A DNA stretch of 64,000 nt, taken from Paenibacillus glycanilyticus. GTDB lineage: Bacteria; Bacillota; Bacilli; Paenibacillales; Paenibacillaceae. The stretch is taken from the NCBI RefSeq assembly GCF_023715145.1, contig NZ_JAMBNP010000014.1:1-64000 (forward strand), given 5' to 3'. The translations under genes and the position numbers were made by a program. Below, one piece after another: positions 16,627 to 26,238 of the stretch; within the stretch, counting starts at the first letter, position 1; every line of letters starts with the position of its first letter. The notes under the pieces are model-generated. The model saw nothing but the letters and a program-made list of their open reading frames with translations, searched no databases and had not been told where the DNA came from.

Positions 16627-18072
16627 CTGCTGAGCTATTGGTTAACGCACCGCCGCAAGCTGCCCGGTCTTATGCTGGTCTGTGCTCTCATCGTCATGCT
16701 GGAAGGAGCGGAGAGCGCTGCCAGAAAACATAACACTCCGCTCGAGGCAAGCGCATATGCTTCCGTCGCTGACGGAGAAGAGGCCAGCTACTCGGATTGG
16801 ACCATCCATGTCTCGTCCGCGCATCCCAATTACATGCTGGGCAAATCCGAGCCGGCAACGGGAGTGTATTTGGGTGCTTACGTGCTTCAAAATTCAACGA
16901 TCCATTACAGCATGGCGGAGTTCAACCAATTAGCAGGAAAGCAGCATGCCAGCTTCTTCAAGTATGTCGGATACGGGGAGCCTTTCCCGGTTGAATGGGT
17001 TAACGAAGTGAAGGCCGAGGGCGCCTTTCCCCATATTGCCTGGGAGCCTAACAACGGGCTGGCCGAGGTAAAGGACAATGCTTATTTACGGGGTTTTGCC
17101 GATGCTGCCCGCAAGGCCGATGTGCCGATCTTCCTGCGGTTTGCCTCCGAGATGAACGGAACCTGGACGAATTACAGCGGTGATCCCGAGCTTTATATGG
17201 ACACATGGAGATTGGTTCATGATATCTTTGAAGAAAGAGCTCCTAAGACGGCAATGGTCTGGACCGTGCTTAATGTGCCGGAGCGGCCGATTGAGGATTA
17301 TTATCCGGGTGATGATTACGTAGATTGGATAGGAATCAATGTCTATAACGTAAGATATCATAACGGGGATTTGAAGCAGCGTTCGGATTTCGAGGACCCT
17401 CTTCAGATGATTGATTACGTCTATAACCGGTTCAGCCGGACGAAGCCGATTCAGCTGTCGGAATACGGCGTGACTCACTATACGGTTACCGATGGAGTGC
17501 AGGATAACGAGTTTGCAATCTCGAAAATCAATCGACTCTATGCCAACCTCCAAGAGCTCTATCCGAGGGTAAAAGCCGTTTATTATTTTGACGTGAACAA
17601 CCTTACGGAATACAACGAAGCACGCCGTATTAATGATTATTCCATAACCGGCGAGCAGCAAATTTTGGAGGCTTATCAAGCGGCAACGGCCAGTCCTTAC
17701 TATTTGAGCCGTGCAGCGGCTACTGCGGGAAGCGGGACTTCCTCTATGGTCACGCAACCCTTTACTTACCGCGGGCATATATTCGAGCAGGACGGCGAGC
17801 TATACGTGGATGAGCAGTTTTTCAGCCATATGCTGCAGGTGGAGATTGAAACGACGGAGAACGGAATGGTCCGGCTGACCAGGTGGGAGAACGGCGCAAT
17901 ACCAAGAGCAGCGCAGGTTCCGTTCCTTCCGCATAAAATATGGAGCGGTTACAAGGTGAACGGCGTATACCCGTTATGGCGGGAAATAAATGCCCTGCCC
18001 CTGGTAATGGTTGCGGAGGAGCTTGGCTACCAGATTAGCTGGAACGGAAAACACATCTATATAGAGGAATGA
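16627..18072 (+). CDS. GH26-like secreted glycosidase with C-terminal stalk-like domain, probable CTG start
   Basis: About 481 residues. The catalytic domain has RFASEMNGTW with the likely acid/base Glu (codon 17149) and LSEYG with the likely nucleophile Glu (codon 17461), as in clan GH-A family 26 mannanase-like enzymes. The last 110 residues resemble a copper-amine-oxidase N-terminal type module (ending ELGYQISWNGKHIYIEE), common on secreted Paenibacillus proteins. The first ATG (16672) has no ribosome site. AAGAGGAGG lies seven bases before CTG 16627, and starting there supplies the basic n-region (THRRK) of a signal peptide/anchor. Substrate unproven. Confidence 0.75.
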   Translation: MLSYWLTHRRKLPGLMLVCALIVMLEGAESAARKHNTPLEASAYASVADGEEASYSDWTIHVSSAHPNYMLGKSEPATGVYLGAYVLQNSTIHYSMAEFNQLAGKQHASFFKYVGYGEPFPVEWVNEVKAEGAFPHIAWEPNNGLAEVKDNAYLRGFADAARKADVPIFLRFASEMNGTWTNYSGDPELYMDTWRLVHDIFEERAPKTAMVWTVLNVPERPIEDYYPGDDYVDWIGINVYNVRYHNGDLKQRSDFEDPLQMIDYVYNRFSRTKPIQLSEYGVTHYTVTDGVQDNEFAISKINRLYANLQELYPRVKAVYYFDVNNLTEYNEARRINDYSITGEQQILEAYQAATASPYYLSRAAATAGSGTSSMVTQPFTYRGHIFEQDGELYVDEQFFSHMLQVEIETTENGMVRLTRWENGAIPRAAQVPFLPHKIWSGYKVNGVYPLWREINALPLVMVAEELGYQISWNGKHIYIEE

Positions 18073-18141
18073 AAGTGCTTGTCCCCCCGCATAATGAAAG
18101 TACACAATTCCATGAACACAGCATGAACGGAGGGATGAATC

Positions 18142-18846
18142 ATGACAGCGATCAGCGGCTCAACCATGCGGATTTACCTGCTTGCTGGCGTTGCTACAAC
18201 CAAGGGTTATTTTGATGAATGCCGTAACCAGCTCGACCGGATATTCCGGGCAGATGGACGCGAACCGATTATTCATGTCCTGCACCCGTACGGGGATGTC
18301 AGCCGTAATCTGTACAGGCAAATTGTTGAGGTGGGGACCGATCTAACTAACCGGATGTCAATTGGCCGGATTGGCGGACGTGCCGCGTTTCAACAGGTAA
18401 AAGAAACCATGCAGGGCGAAGATGAACCCATGCTGTTTATCGGGCATAGCGGCGGGGGAGCGGCGGCTTACCAGGCGGGGAAAATGCTGTATCAGCAGCG
18501 TCTCAACCGGAACTTCCGTATTGTTCAGGTGGGCTCGCCGCGTATTCCGATTCATCCGGAGCTGAGGGATAAAGTGTGCTTTTTCCATTCCGTCGACAAG
18601 GAAGGGAAGCTCAGCGATCCCATCAGCCGGATTGGTACCTGGGGAGGCTGGTCAGCGGGAGACACAGCGGTTCCGCGGTGGAACCGATACAAATATTCTC
18701 CGTCCATCGTGGAAGGGATTCCGTTAATCGGCGGACATGCTCACTATTTCTCTCATCAAACGCCTTACGTGGATCAGGATTCCGTATGTAATCTGGATAA
18801 AACCATCAATCGGGTACGCAACTGGCTTCTTCAATCCTGGTCTTGA
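18142..18846 (+). CDS. alpha/beta hydrolase
   Basis: 234 residues with a GHSGGG nucleophile elbow near Ser103 and the late His in a GHAHYF segment near residue 198, giving a plausible catalytic triad of a lipase/esterase-like fold. No signal peptide. ACGGAGGG lies ahead of the ATG. It follows the glycosidase gene by 70 bases and may be cotranscribed; substrate unknown. Confidence 0.75.
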   Translation: MTAISGSTMRIYLLAGVATTKGYFDECRNQLDRIFRADGREPIIHVLHPYGDVSRNLYRQIVEVGTDLTNRMSIGRIGGRAAFQQVKETMQGEDEPMLFIGHSGGGAAAYQAGKMLYQQRLNRNFRIVQVGSPRIPIHPELRDKVCFFHSVDKEGKLSDPISRIGTWGGWSAGDTAVPRWNRYKYSPSIVEGIPLIGGHAHYFSHQTPYVDQDSVCNLDKTINRVRNWLLQSWS

Positions 18847-18876
18847 TTTTCGTTCTTATTGGTTCATGAACACATC

Positions 18877-18904
18877 AAAAACTCCGCAGGAAATGCGGAG
18901 TTTT
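18877..18904. terminator. bidirectional terminator
   Basis: AAAACTCCGCA/TGCGGAGTTTT stem between converging genes, with A-run and T-run on either side. Confidence 0.88.
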
Positions 18905-18914
18905 GCTTATATAG

Positions 18915-19757
18915 TCAAACCAGCGGACACCAGCCCGGGGGCTCGGAGCAGACCGCTTCGGCAAACTGCGGCTCCTCCCTGCACAAATCGGCAAAGTAGC
19001 TGCTCAGAATATGGTTGCCGGAGACGGAGCCCATTCCGAAGGAACGTTTGACCTCGCCTTTTACATGCATGTAGAAGTACGTTTTTTTGGTATCCGGGGA
19101 TTGGTATACCAGCGGCGGCAAATGAGGCACGATATCAAATTCATTCTGAAGACGCCAGTGCGTTTCGACGGTATTGTTATAAAGCCGGACGAAGCGGGGG
19201 TCTCCGACACGCGGGGTGCCAAAGGTATAAACGATTGGTGCCGTGAAAGGCGTGTTGACGGCGATATCGAGCGCGGCAAGGGTAGCGAGCGCTCCGCCAA
19301 GGCTATGTCCGGTGATGAATAACGGCTTGTCGACGGGCAGCTGCTCGACTAGTTCAAGCACCTGATCGCGCGTTGACGAATAAATATCGGTAAACCCCTT
19401 GTGGGTTTGGCCGGCATTTTTGACGGGACGGTAAGTGGTTTGCTGGGCTATGAAGTCAGATACCCAGTCCACAGCCGAACCCGAGCCTCGGAAGGCCAGA
19501 ACGGAAGAACGGTCCGATTGCAAAACAAAGCCAAAGCGTTCCTCGGTGTCATCATAAGCTTTGGCGGAGAAGGCCCCAGTCATATGATAATCGCGGGGGA
19601 CAAGAAAAAGGCCGTCCTTATTCTCAAATTGCGAGTAAGTCTGTCCAGCAATACCGGCAAGAAATAGGGCAATTCTCAGATCAAACGGCTGCGGCTGGCC
19701 TTGTCTCATGGGCCTTGGAAATACCGTTGTATTGGTCCTTCTCGTTGTTTTTGCCAT
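18915..19757 (-). CDS. class 3 lipase-family hydrolase
   Basis: 280 residues from the ATG behind GCGGAGGGATCC; an upstream in-frame ATG has no site. The core has the oxyanion/elbow motifs of fungal-type (class 3) lipases: LAFRGS, then TGHSLGGALA with the nucleophile Ser, followed by FGTPRVGD with the acid Asp, and a late GNHI His. There is no obvious signal peptide, so it may be cytoplasmic. It converges on the alpha/beta hydrolase gene across a shared terminator. Confidence 0.82.
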   Translation of the reverse strand: MAKTTRRTNTTVFPRPMRQGQPQPFDLRIALFLAGIAGQTYSQFENKDGLFLVPRDYHMTGAFSAKAYDDTEERFGFVLQSDRSSVLAFRGSGSAVDWVSDFIAQQTTYRPVKNAGQTHKGFTDIYSSTRDQVLELVEQLPVDKPLFITGHSLGGALATLAALDIAVNTPFTAPIVYTFGTPRVGDPRFVRLYNNTVETHWRLQNEFDIVPHLPPLVYQSPDTKKTYFYMHVKGEVKRSFGMGSVSGNHILSSYFADLCREEPQFAEAVCSEPPGWCPLV

Positions 19758-19869
19758 ATACGGATCCCTCCGCTCTTTCCATGGGCTGATTATGTATACT
19801 ATGACTGGGCGCTTGTATGGGTAACTGATTCCTATTGACTTTTTGAAATAAAACATTGTAACATAGTGT

Positions 19870-20148
19870 AAATTTCATAATAAGGCATTGACCAAAGACA
19901 AGATCTCCTTTACATATCCGCCCAGAGAGAGAAGCCCAGGCTGAAAGCTTCTTCGGTGAAAGATCGAGATTACCGCTTTGCAGCCGTGACCTGGAACCTG
20001 CATTATTGATGCGGTAGTACACGTGACCGACCGATCCCCGTTAACGGATTCCAATGAAGCATCTCTGCGCAATTGAAGCGCGGGATGGAATTAGGGTGGA
20101 ACCACGAGCAGAACGCACTCGTCCCTTGCAGGGAGAGCTGCGTTTTTT
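19870..20148 (+). promoter_or_regulatory. T-box leader of thrS
   Basis: The leader upstream of thrS shows the T-box signature AGGGTGGAACCACG (20093-20106) that captures the uncharged tRNA end. It is followed by a terminator with AACGCACTC and TCCC arms and T7 (20112-20148). The AGAGAGAGAAGC start of stem I is near 19924. A Thr codon ACC at 20026-20028 is a possible specifier. Uncharged tRNA-Thr should favour readthrough into thrS. Confidence 0.9.
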
Positions 20149-20186
20149 TGCGTTCACAAAAATCAGGGAGAAACGGAGGAGCAGAA

Positions 20187-22100
20187 ATGGAGATTCAAGC
20201 TGTATGGCCAGACGGAAGTATAAGGAGGGTATTGCAAGGCACGACGATTGCGCAAGTGGCTGAATCGATGGAAGCCGATTGGAAAAAAACAATAATAGCG
20301 GGGGCAGTTAATGGGACGATGACCGATCTTGATGAGCCGTTTGGCGATGGCAGCCGAATCGACATGATTGCTCAGGACAGCCCGGAAGGGCTTCATATAT
20401 ACAGGCATAGTACGGCTCATGTGCTCGCGCAGGCGATCAAACGATTATACGGGAGGCAGGCAGTAAAGCTCGGGATCGGCCCGGTTATCGAAGACGGCTT
20501 TTACTATGACGTGGAGCTGGATCATACCCTCTCGACCAAGGATCTCGAAGCAATCGAGCAAGAAATGCGAGTCATCATCAAGGAGAACTGGCCGATTAAA
20601 CGGCAGGTTGTGTCGCGGGAGGAGGCTCTGTCTATCTTCTCGGAGCGGAAGGAACCGCTCAAGCTGGAGCTGATCCGGGACCTGCCAAGCGGCGATATCA
20701 TCAGCATCTACGAGCAAGGGGAGTTTGCGGATTTGTGCAGGGGCCCGCATCTGCCTTCGACAGGCCGGATTAAAGCATTCAAATTACTGCATGTAGCTGG
20801 AGCTTATTGGCGCGGCGATTCGAATAATCAGATGCTTCAGCGCATTTATGGAACAGCTTTCCTGAGCAAATCCGATCTTGCCGATTATTTGCATCGGCTG
20901 GAGGAAGCGAAGAAGCGTGATCATCGCAAGCTTGGCAGAGAACTGGAGCTGTTCATGTTCTCGGAGGAAGCACCCGGAATACCGTTTTATTTGCCGAAGG
21001 GAATGGCGGTCCGGACAGCTCTGGAGAACTTCTCCCGCGAGCTGCTCAACAGGAACGATTATGAAGAGGTCCGCACGCCGTTTATGATGAACAAGCGGAT
21101 GTGGGAGCAGTCCGGGCACTGGGATCATTACAAGGACAATATGTATTTCACGCAGGTGGACGAGGCTGAGTTTGCGCTTAAGCCGATGAATTGTCCGGGG
21201 CATATGCTGATCTTCAAGAACAGTCTGCGCTCTTATCGGGAGCTGCCCATCCGTCTAGCGGAATTCGGGCAGGTACACCGGCATGAGCTGTCCGGGGCGC
21301 TCGGCGGAATGATGCGGGTGAGGACCTTCTGCCAGGATGATGCGCATCTGTTTGTCCGTCCCGACCAGATCGAAGAGGAGATCGGCAAGGTCATGGCTTT
21401 GATCGACGATGTATATAAGGTGTTTGGCTTCGACTATAGCGTGGAGCTGTCCACAAGGCCAGCTGACCACATGGGCTCGGAGGAGCTATGGGATGAGGCG
21501 GAGCAATCGCTTAATAATGTACTGGATGCCCGCGGGATGAGCTATCGCGTTAACGAGGGGGATGGTGCCTTCTATGGGCCGAAGATTGACTTCCATATCG
21601 TAGATGCCTTGAAGAGAAGCTGGCAGTGCGGAACAATCCAGCTGGATTTCCAAATGCCGGAGAAGTTTGACTTGTCCTATATCGGAGAGGATAACAAGAA
21701 GCAGCGGCCGGTTGTCATCCATCGCGCGGTATATGGCTCTCTTGACCGCTTTATCGGGATCTTGATCGAGCATTACAGCGGCGCCTTTCCGATTTGGCTG
21801 GCTCCTGTCCAGGCCAAGATCATTCCGGTGTCGGAGCATGAGCTGGATTACGCGCTGCAGGTGAAAGCTAAGCTGATCCAGGCAGGGATACGAGTAGAGG
21901 TAGATGCGCGCAGCGAAAAGCTGGGCAACAAAATACGGAAGGCCCAGCTTGAGAAAGTTCCTTATATGCTTGTCGTAGGGAAAAACGAGCGGTTAAGCGG
22001 CAGCGTCTCCGTTCGAAAACGCGGTGAAGCGGACGCGGCTGTGAGCCAGATCAATTCCGTTGCCGGAAGCATTCTCGAGGAGCTCCATCTGCGCAGATGA
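20187..22100 (+). CDS. thrS: threonine-tRNA ligase
   Basis: 637 residues. A TGS domain (about 1-62) and the editing/SAD domain (HSTAHVLAQA, then CRGPH) precede the class II catalytic core (MNCPGHM, HRHELSG, FCQDDAH) that supplies the zinc ligands Cys and His. A C-terminal anticodon-binding domain ends at about 635. It charges tRNA-Thr. The ATG at 20187, with GGAGGAGC upstream, lies behind the T-box terminator; an earlier in-frame ATG lies inside the leader and is rejected. Regulated by the T-box. Confidence 0.97.
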   Translation: MEIQAVWPDGSIRRVLQGTTIAQVAESMEADWKKTIIAGAVNGTMTDLDEPFGDGSRIDMIAQDSPEGLHIYRHSTAHVLAQAIKRLYGRQAVKLGIGPVIEDGFYYDVELDHTLSTKDLEAIEQEMRVIIKENWPIKRQVVSREEALSIFSERKEPLKLELIRDLPSGDIISIYEQGEFADLCRGPHLPSTGRIKAFKLLHVAGAYWRGDSNNQMLQRIYGTAFLSKSDLADYLHRLEEAKKRDHRKLGRELELFMFSEEAPGIPFYLPKGMAVRTALENFSRELLNRNDYEEVRTPFMMNKRMWEQSGHWDHYKDNMYFTQVDEAEFALKPMNCPGHMLIFKNSLRSYRELPIRLAEFGQVHRHELSGALGGMMRVRTFCQDDAHLFVRPDQIEEEIGKVMALIDDVYKVFGFDYSVELSTRPADHMGSEELWDEAEQSLNNVLDARGMSYRVNEGDGAFYGPKIDFHIVDALKRSWQCGTIQLDFQMPEKFDLSYIGEDNKKQRPVVIHRAVYGSLDRFIGILIEHYSGAFPIWLAPVQAKIIPVSEHELDYALQVKAKLIQAGIRVEVDARSEKLGNKIRKAQLEKVPYMLVVGKNERLSGSVSVRKRGEADAAVSQINSVAGSILEELHLRR

Positions 22101-22113
22101 GTCCGTGTAGGCT

Positions 22114-22145
22114 CGCTCCAAGCCTTATTAGATAGTCTTGGAGCG
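22114..22145 (+). terminator. hairpin downstream of thrS
   Basis: CGCTCCAAG/CTTGGAGCG 9-bp stem just after thrS that reaches into the 3' end of the converging CorA-like gene. It has no T-run, so termination is uncertain. Confidence 0.4.
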
Positions 22146-23282
22146 ACGCTTGCGGGAGTGTCTGGAAAGCTCCTGTTCCGGCGGCTCCGGTTCGCTATTC
22201 GCGGTAAGAGGTTCATCAAGCATCAGGATACGCGATTGCTTCTTCGAACTGCGTCCGGTAAGCAAATCGCCGGTCCAGCCTTTTTGCCACAGCCATAAAT
22301 AGATAAGCAGGGTAACAATAAGAATAATGACGCACATGCCTATGAAGCCCAGCCGGTGATTATCCCAGGGGAGCGGGTTGAAGTTTGTTCCCCATAAGGC
22401 ACCGATGACGGTAGCTGGCGTAAAGATAACCGTAAAAATCGTCAATGTCTTCATAATATCATTGCCGCGGAAGCTGGAGAGTGCATCATCCATGGAGATC
22501 AGCGTATCTATCTCCAAAGCATAATGCTTCAGAAGAGATTCGATACGGTCCAGCTTGTAGGTGGTCCGCTTGAATACCTCCGTGTCGGTCAGTTTGTCCA
22601 TAAAGGCTTCCTGAGCGGCACCGTACAGCTCTCTGATCGGAATAAACTGATGACTCCAGTGCAATAAATCGTATCGCCGTTCAAAAATAACATCAAGAAG
22701 TCCGGTCCTGTTCGAGATGCGCATCGATTGCTCGAGCTCACCCAGACGTTTCTCGAAGCCGTCAAGTCCTTGATGGAACGGACCGAGCAAATGGCCCAGC
22801 ATGATAAAGAGGGCTTCCGGCGCCGATGCGCAGTTGTTTAAACGGGAAGTGATCGTATCATCCTGCAGGCGGATCATAAATCGCAGGTCGGTATGCAGGG
22901 TAACGATTTTATCTTCCATCAGCCAGAAATAAAATGGCTGTACGTCGGTCGTCTGTTCAGAGGCTTGGAGCATCAAGGTGCCGGACACAACCGTACTTTG
23001 AACGGCAGAATGCTTAACCGCAATCTGATTCTCCTTTTTGCCCCAGCAGTCGTCCAGCCAGCTTGCGCATTCCGGAAGGAGCCGCTTGCAGCTCAGTTGT
23101 TCTTCGAAGTCCTCGTCCGTTACAGGAGGTGTAGTAAATGTCATAGATGCCTTCGACGTCTCGTTCTTTTTGCGATTGTCCTTGCGCTTTGGCAGCTCCT
23201 CAGCCGACTCCATTGGAGGCCGTTCCAGCTGCAGCACATGCCATTCCCATTTGGCGGGATAGCGGAGCATCCGATGAATCAT
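22128..23282 (-). CDS. CorA-family divalent-cation channel protein with altered GMN signature
   Basis: 384 residues from the ATG behind AGGAGG; longer in-frame starts have weaker sites. The cytoplasmic domain is rich in charged helices (about 60-300). Two C-terminal membrane spans and a basic tail give the CorA topology. The selectivity motif normally YGMN reads WGTNFNPLPW here, with Thr in place of Met. CorA proteins move Mg2+ or Co2+, ZntB relatives Zn2+; the change makes the substrate uncertain. It stands alone, convergent to thrS. Confidence 0.78.
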   Translation of the reverse strand: MIHRMLRYPAKWEWHVLQLERPPMESAEELPKRKDNRKKNETSKASMTFTTPPVTDEDFEEQLSCKRLLPECASWLDDCWGKKENQIAVKHSAVQSTVVSGTLMLQASEQTTDVQPFYFWLMEDKIVTLHTDLRFMIRLQDDTITSRLNNCASAPEALFIMLGHLLGPFHQGLDGFEKRLGELEQSMRISNRTGLLDVIFERRYDLLHWSHQFIPIRELYGAAQEAFMDKLTDTEVFKRTTYKLDRIESLLKHYALEIDTLISMDDALSSFRGNDIMKTLTIFTVIFTPATVIGALWGTNFNPLPWDNHRLGFIGMCVIILIVTLLIYLWLWQKGWTGDLLTGRSSKKQSRILMLDEPLTANSEPEPPEQELSRHSRKRRSKTI

Positions 23283-23445
23283 TCTGTACCTCCTGTTCAT
23301 AAAATCTAATTTCCGATTTCCATGTCGCTTACTCTTCATCATACCTTGAACGGCTTACTTACACAACCTTCCTGTACACGAGATTGATTGCCGGAGAATC
23401 AGGGTATAACTACGTAGAAGGAAGAAGAGGAGGATGAGGATAGCG

Positions 23446-24015
23446 ATGGCTAAATTAATTGGAGCATTTGCTACGCAGCAGCAGGTTATTGATACGATTA
23501 ATGCCCTGGAGCAGGCTGGTTTCGTCCAGGGGGAGATGAAGATTATCGCGAAGGACGGCGAGCATTCCCGTCGCATTGAATCGGAAAGCGATATACACGT
23601 TGATGAATTGACGGAGCTGGCGCAGACCACCAACGAGGTGGAGGGAGATGATCGCCACGGCAGGGCCTTGACAAGCGCTGCCATGATCCCCGCTATCGGG
23701 CTGACGGGAGGCGGTTCCTGGAATCCGGGTTTTGCGGCTGCAGGTCTCATCGCTTCAGGCAGCAGCTTGACGGGCGATTATATTTTTGGTGACGAGGATC
23801 ACATTCAGGGCGCTATGATGGCGCTAGGACTTGATGAGCAGGAAGCGACTTCCTGCCGGGATTCGATCCGGGATGGAGCAACCCTGATTGTCATTGAGTC
23901 AGATGAGAGTAAGTCGCTTCTGGATAAAGACGGCGGTCCCGACTTATCGCGTCTTGGCATTGCGGAAGGGATCTTCAGGAACAACGGAGCGGCGCGGATT
24001 TTTACGGGCTCCTGA
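23446..24015 (+). CDS. YflT-type general stress protein (GsP17M-like domain)
   Basis: About 189 residues. The N-terminal 60 residues (AFATQQQVIDTINALEQAGF) have the ferredoxin-like fold pattern of the heat/stress-induced YflT domain. A glycine/alanine-rich middle (TSAAMIPAIGLTGGGSWNPG) and a second domain follow that starts at about 125 and resembles the first. A start at 23434 overlaps its own GAGGAGG, so 23446 is preferred. Role in stress is by family, not shown. A large terminator follows. Confidence 0.65.
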   Translation: MAKLIGAFATQQQVIDTINALEQAGFVQGEMKIIAKDGEHSRRIESESDIHVDELTELAQTTNEVEGDDRHGRALTSAAMIPAIGLTGGGSWNPGFAAAGLIASGSSLTGDYIFGDEDHIQGAMMALGLDEQEATSCRDSIRDGATLIVIESDESKSLLDKDGGPDLSRLGIAEGIFRNNGAARIFTGS

Positions 24016-24020
24016 ATAGA

Positions 24021-24063
24021 GACAAAGAAGGGATTCGGCCTCGGGCCGAATCCCTTCTTTGTC
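24021..24063. terminator. bidirectional terminator with a 20-bp perfect stem
   Basis: Arms 24021-24040 and 24044-24063 are perfectly complementary around a TCG loop. The outer bases GACAAAGAAGGG/CCCTTCTTTGTC supply T-rich ends in both directions. It lies directly against the stop codon of the minus-strand oxidoreductase. Confidence 0.88.
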
Positions 24064-25296
24064 TTAGGTTTGAAGCGTTGGCCGCTTGAGTCCCACAATA
24101 TCGGCCAGCGGATGATAACCTTCCTTGATAAGGTCATGAAGGACATAAGACGCGATCATGCTGTATACCGTGCCGTTCCCGCCATAACCGAGACAATAAT
24201 AGACACCTGGCTGGGCAGGGTCTTCTCCGACAAACGGCAGATTGTCAAAGGATTCTCCAAAGGTTGCGCTCCACTCGTATTCAAACGGGACATCCAGCAT
24301 GGGGAAATGAGCGGTCAACTTGTCGTACAGCCTGTTGATCCGCTTGCCGCGTTCCCGTTCACCTTCCACGGGATGCTCGAATTCCTCATCAAGACCACCG
24401 ATTATGATTCGGCCATCAAGCGTTGTCCTCATATATAAGTAAGGGCGGGCCGTTTCCCATATAAACATTTGTTCATGCCACCGCAGGAGCTTATCTTTAT
24501 CCTGTACCGCCGTAACGGCGGCGAAAGAACGGTTCAAGACGGGTTTGATTAGCTGTCCGCGCAGTTCTTCAGGCTCATAGCCGATGGCGTAAATAACCTT
24601 CTCTGCCGAAATAACATGACCGGTTGCGGTTGTAAGTTGATGTTTGCCATCGGCCTTGCGTTCATGGTCTATCACGTCTGTATGCTCATAAATTCGCGCT
24701 CCGTGCGCCGCAGCGGCATCGGCAACCCCGTGTACGAACCGGAACGGATTCACTTCCGCATCGCCATTTGTAATAATTGCGCCGGGACGGCGGAACGGGA
24801 AATGTTTCGCGATTTCGTCCGCTTCCCAGAAGGAGACGTCAAAGCCGTTTTGCCGCAGCGCATCGTATTCTTTATGAAGCTTAGGGAGATCCTGCTCCGA
24901 ACTGGCATAATAAAGGCTTCTGCGCGGTACAAAATGGGGATTTATGGCAAGCTCGCCGGCAATAAGTCCGATCTGCTTGACCGCGTTCGCGCAAGCAGCA
25001 TAGAATTGCACGGCCGGCTGCCGGCCGATCTGATTAATTAAATCGCAAAGCATAATATCATTGGAAAACTGCAATAGTCCGGTATTGGCAGAGGTGCTTC
25101 CACCGGCAATCGTATCCCTCTCCAAAACAGCGGTTGAAATGCCGCTCTTCTCGAAGACATAAGCGCACATGGCACCGGACATTCCGCCTCCGATAATTGC
25201 GACCTGCACTTGTAGGTCTTCTGATAGCGCAGGGTAGTTTTTATACTCCTCCATCGTAAGCGGCCAGAATAAATGACCGCTATGCAATTCCTTCAT
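24064..25296 (-). CDS. FAD-dependent amine/amino-acid oxidoreductase (DAO family)
   Basis: About 410 residues. The FAD-binding Rossmann motif IIGGGMSGAMCAY lies near residues 35-47, ERDTIAGGSTSANTG follows, and the second FAD contact LGYGGNGTVYS is near 375. This is the layout of the glycine/D-amino acid oxidase (DAO) family. No C-terminal Rieske domain, unlike some relatives. ATG chosen nine bases into the longest frame because GCGAGGTGAT then sits at proper distance. Electron donor unknown. Confidence 0.85.
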   Translation of the reverse strand: MKELHSGHLFWPLTMEEYKNYPALSEDLQVQVAIIGGGMSGAMCAYVFEKSGISTAVLERDTIAGGSTSANTGLLQFSNDIMLCDLINQIGRQPAVQFYAACANAVKQIGLIAGELAINPHFVPRRSLYYASSEQDLPKLHKEYDALRQNGFDVSFWEADEIAKHFPFRRPGAIITNGDAEVNPFRFVHGVADAAAAHGARIYEHTDVIDHERKADGKHQLTTATGHVISAEKVIYAIGYEPEELRGQLIKPVLNRSFAAVTAVQDKDKLLRWHEQMFIWETARPYLYMRTTLDGRIIIGGLDEEFEHPVEGERERGKRINRLYDKLTAHFPMLDVPFEYEWSATFGESFDNLPFVGEDPAQPGVYYCLGYGGNGTVYSMIASYVLHDLIKEGYHPLADIVGLKRPTLQT

Positions 25297-25350
25297 GAAG
25301 ATCACCTCGCCCGTATTATGCCCATATTGGGGCTAACTTTTTAATACCCG

Positions 25351-26214
25351 TTAAGTCTTCATTTGACGCATGGATTCACGGTAGGCGGAAGGGGATAAGC
25401 CGTAGAAGCGGCGGAATTGCTTGGAGAAATACAGGGAATCCTGCAGTCCGACGGAGGCAGCGATTTGCTCGATTGTGAGACCTTCGCGCTCCCGGATCAT
25501 TTGGCGGGCTTTGTCTATGCGCAGCTTGAGCAGGAACGTGATTGGCGATTCGCCCGTATAGCGTTTGAAAACTCGCGAAAGATAAGCACGGTTATAGCCG
25601 AAGGACTCGGCCATCTGCTCGATTGAGACCGGCTGGGCGTATTGGGTAGATAAATAATGAATCATCTGCTGCATCAATCTGTCGGTATCATCCATAGTCG
25701 TCAGGGCGGCTTTATCCTCGGACAGCTGATGAATGCTGCAAAGTTCGGCGAGCAGCAGCTGCAAATAACCGGCCGCCTTCAGATGGGCTGCAGGTTCGCT
25801 TTTGCGAAAGACGCTGAAGATATGGTTATACAAGACGCCGACGCGTCTGATCGGAGAGATCTCCGCAACGGGATTGGCCATCGAGAAGCCCGCCGCCTGA
25901 GCAAGCTCGGCTGCTTGGGGGCCATTGAAGGCGACCCAGCGGTACAACCAGGGCTCATCCGCATCCGAGACATAGCTGACGAGCTGTTCCGGTTCAATCA
26001 GAAAGGTATGTCCGGCATGAAGCTGATAGCTTTTTCCGCCGCAGGTGAATTCTCCTTTTCCTTCAAGCACCGTATGCATCAGGTAAAAATCATATACTTT
26101 GGGTCCCCGCTGATGAGACGGTTTGGTTTGGCTCTCGCCTGCAAACAATACATTCATGTGCTCGTTGTACGTAATGACGGGATTGGAAGCCACTTTATAT
26201 GTATCTTGCCTCAT
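25351..26214 (-). CDS. AraC-family regulator, probable regulator of the gal genes
   Basis: 287 residues: a cupin-like sugar-sensing domain (about 15-150, with GKGEFTCGGKSYQLHAGHTFLI) and a C-terminal AraC DNA-binding domain with two helix-turn-helices (SIEQMAESFGYNRAYLSRVFK and TIEQIAASVGLQDSLYFSKQF). AGGCAGGTG precedes the ATG. It is divergent from galK, separated by 189 bases that hold repeated TAAATCCA sites, so control of galKET by a galactoside is likely but inferred. Confidence 0.85.
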   Translation of the reverse strand: MRQDTYKVASNPVITYNEHMNVLFAGESQTKPSHQRGPKVYDFYLMHTVLEGKGEFTCGGKSYQLHAGHTFLIEPEQLVSYVSDADEPWLYRWVAFNGPQAAELAQAAGFSMANPVAEISPIRRVGVLYNHIFSVFRKSEPAAHLKAAGYLQLLLAELCSIHQLSEDKAALTTMDDTDRLMQQMIHYLSTQYAQPVSIEQMAESFGYNRAYLSRVFKRYTGESPITFLLKLRIDKARQMIREREGLTIEQIAASVGLQDSLYFSKQFRRFYGLSPSAYRESMRQMKT

Positions 26215-26238
26215 TCTAACAGCACCTGCCTTAAGGTG

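Noticed and set aside
20073..20186. Earlier in-frame ATG for thrS
   Set aside because: It lies inside the T-box antiterminator/terminator region and has no ribosome site; the ATG at 20187 follows GGAGGAGC.
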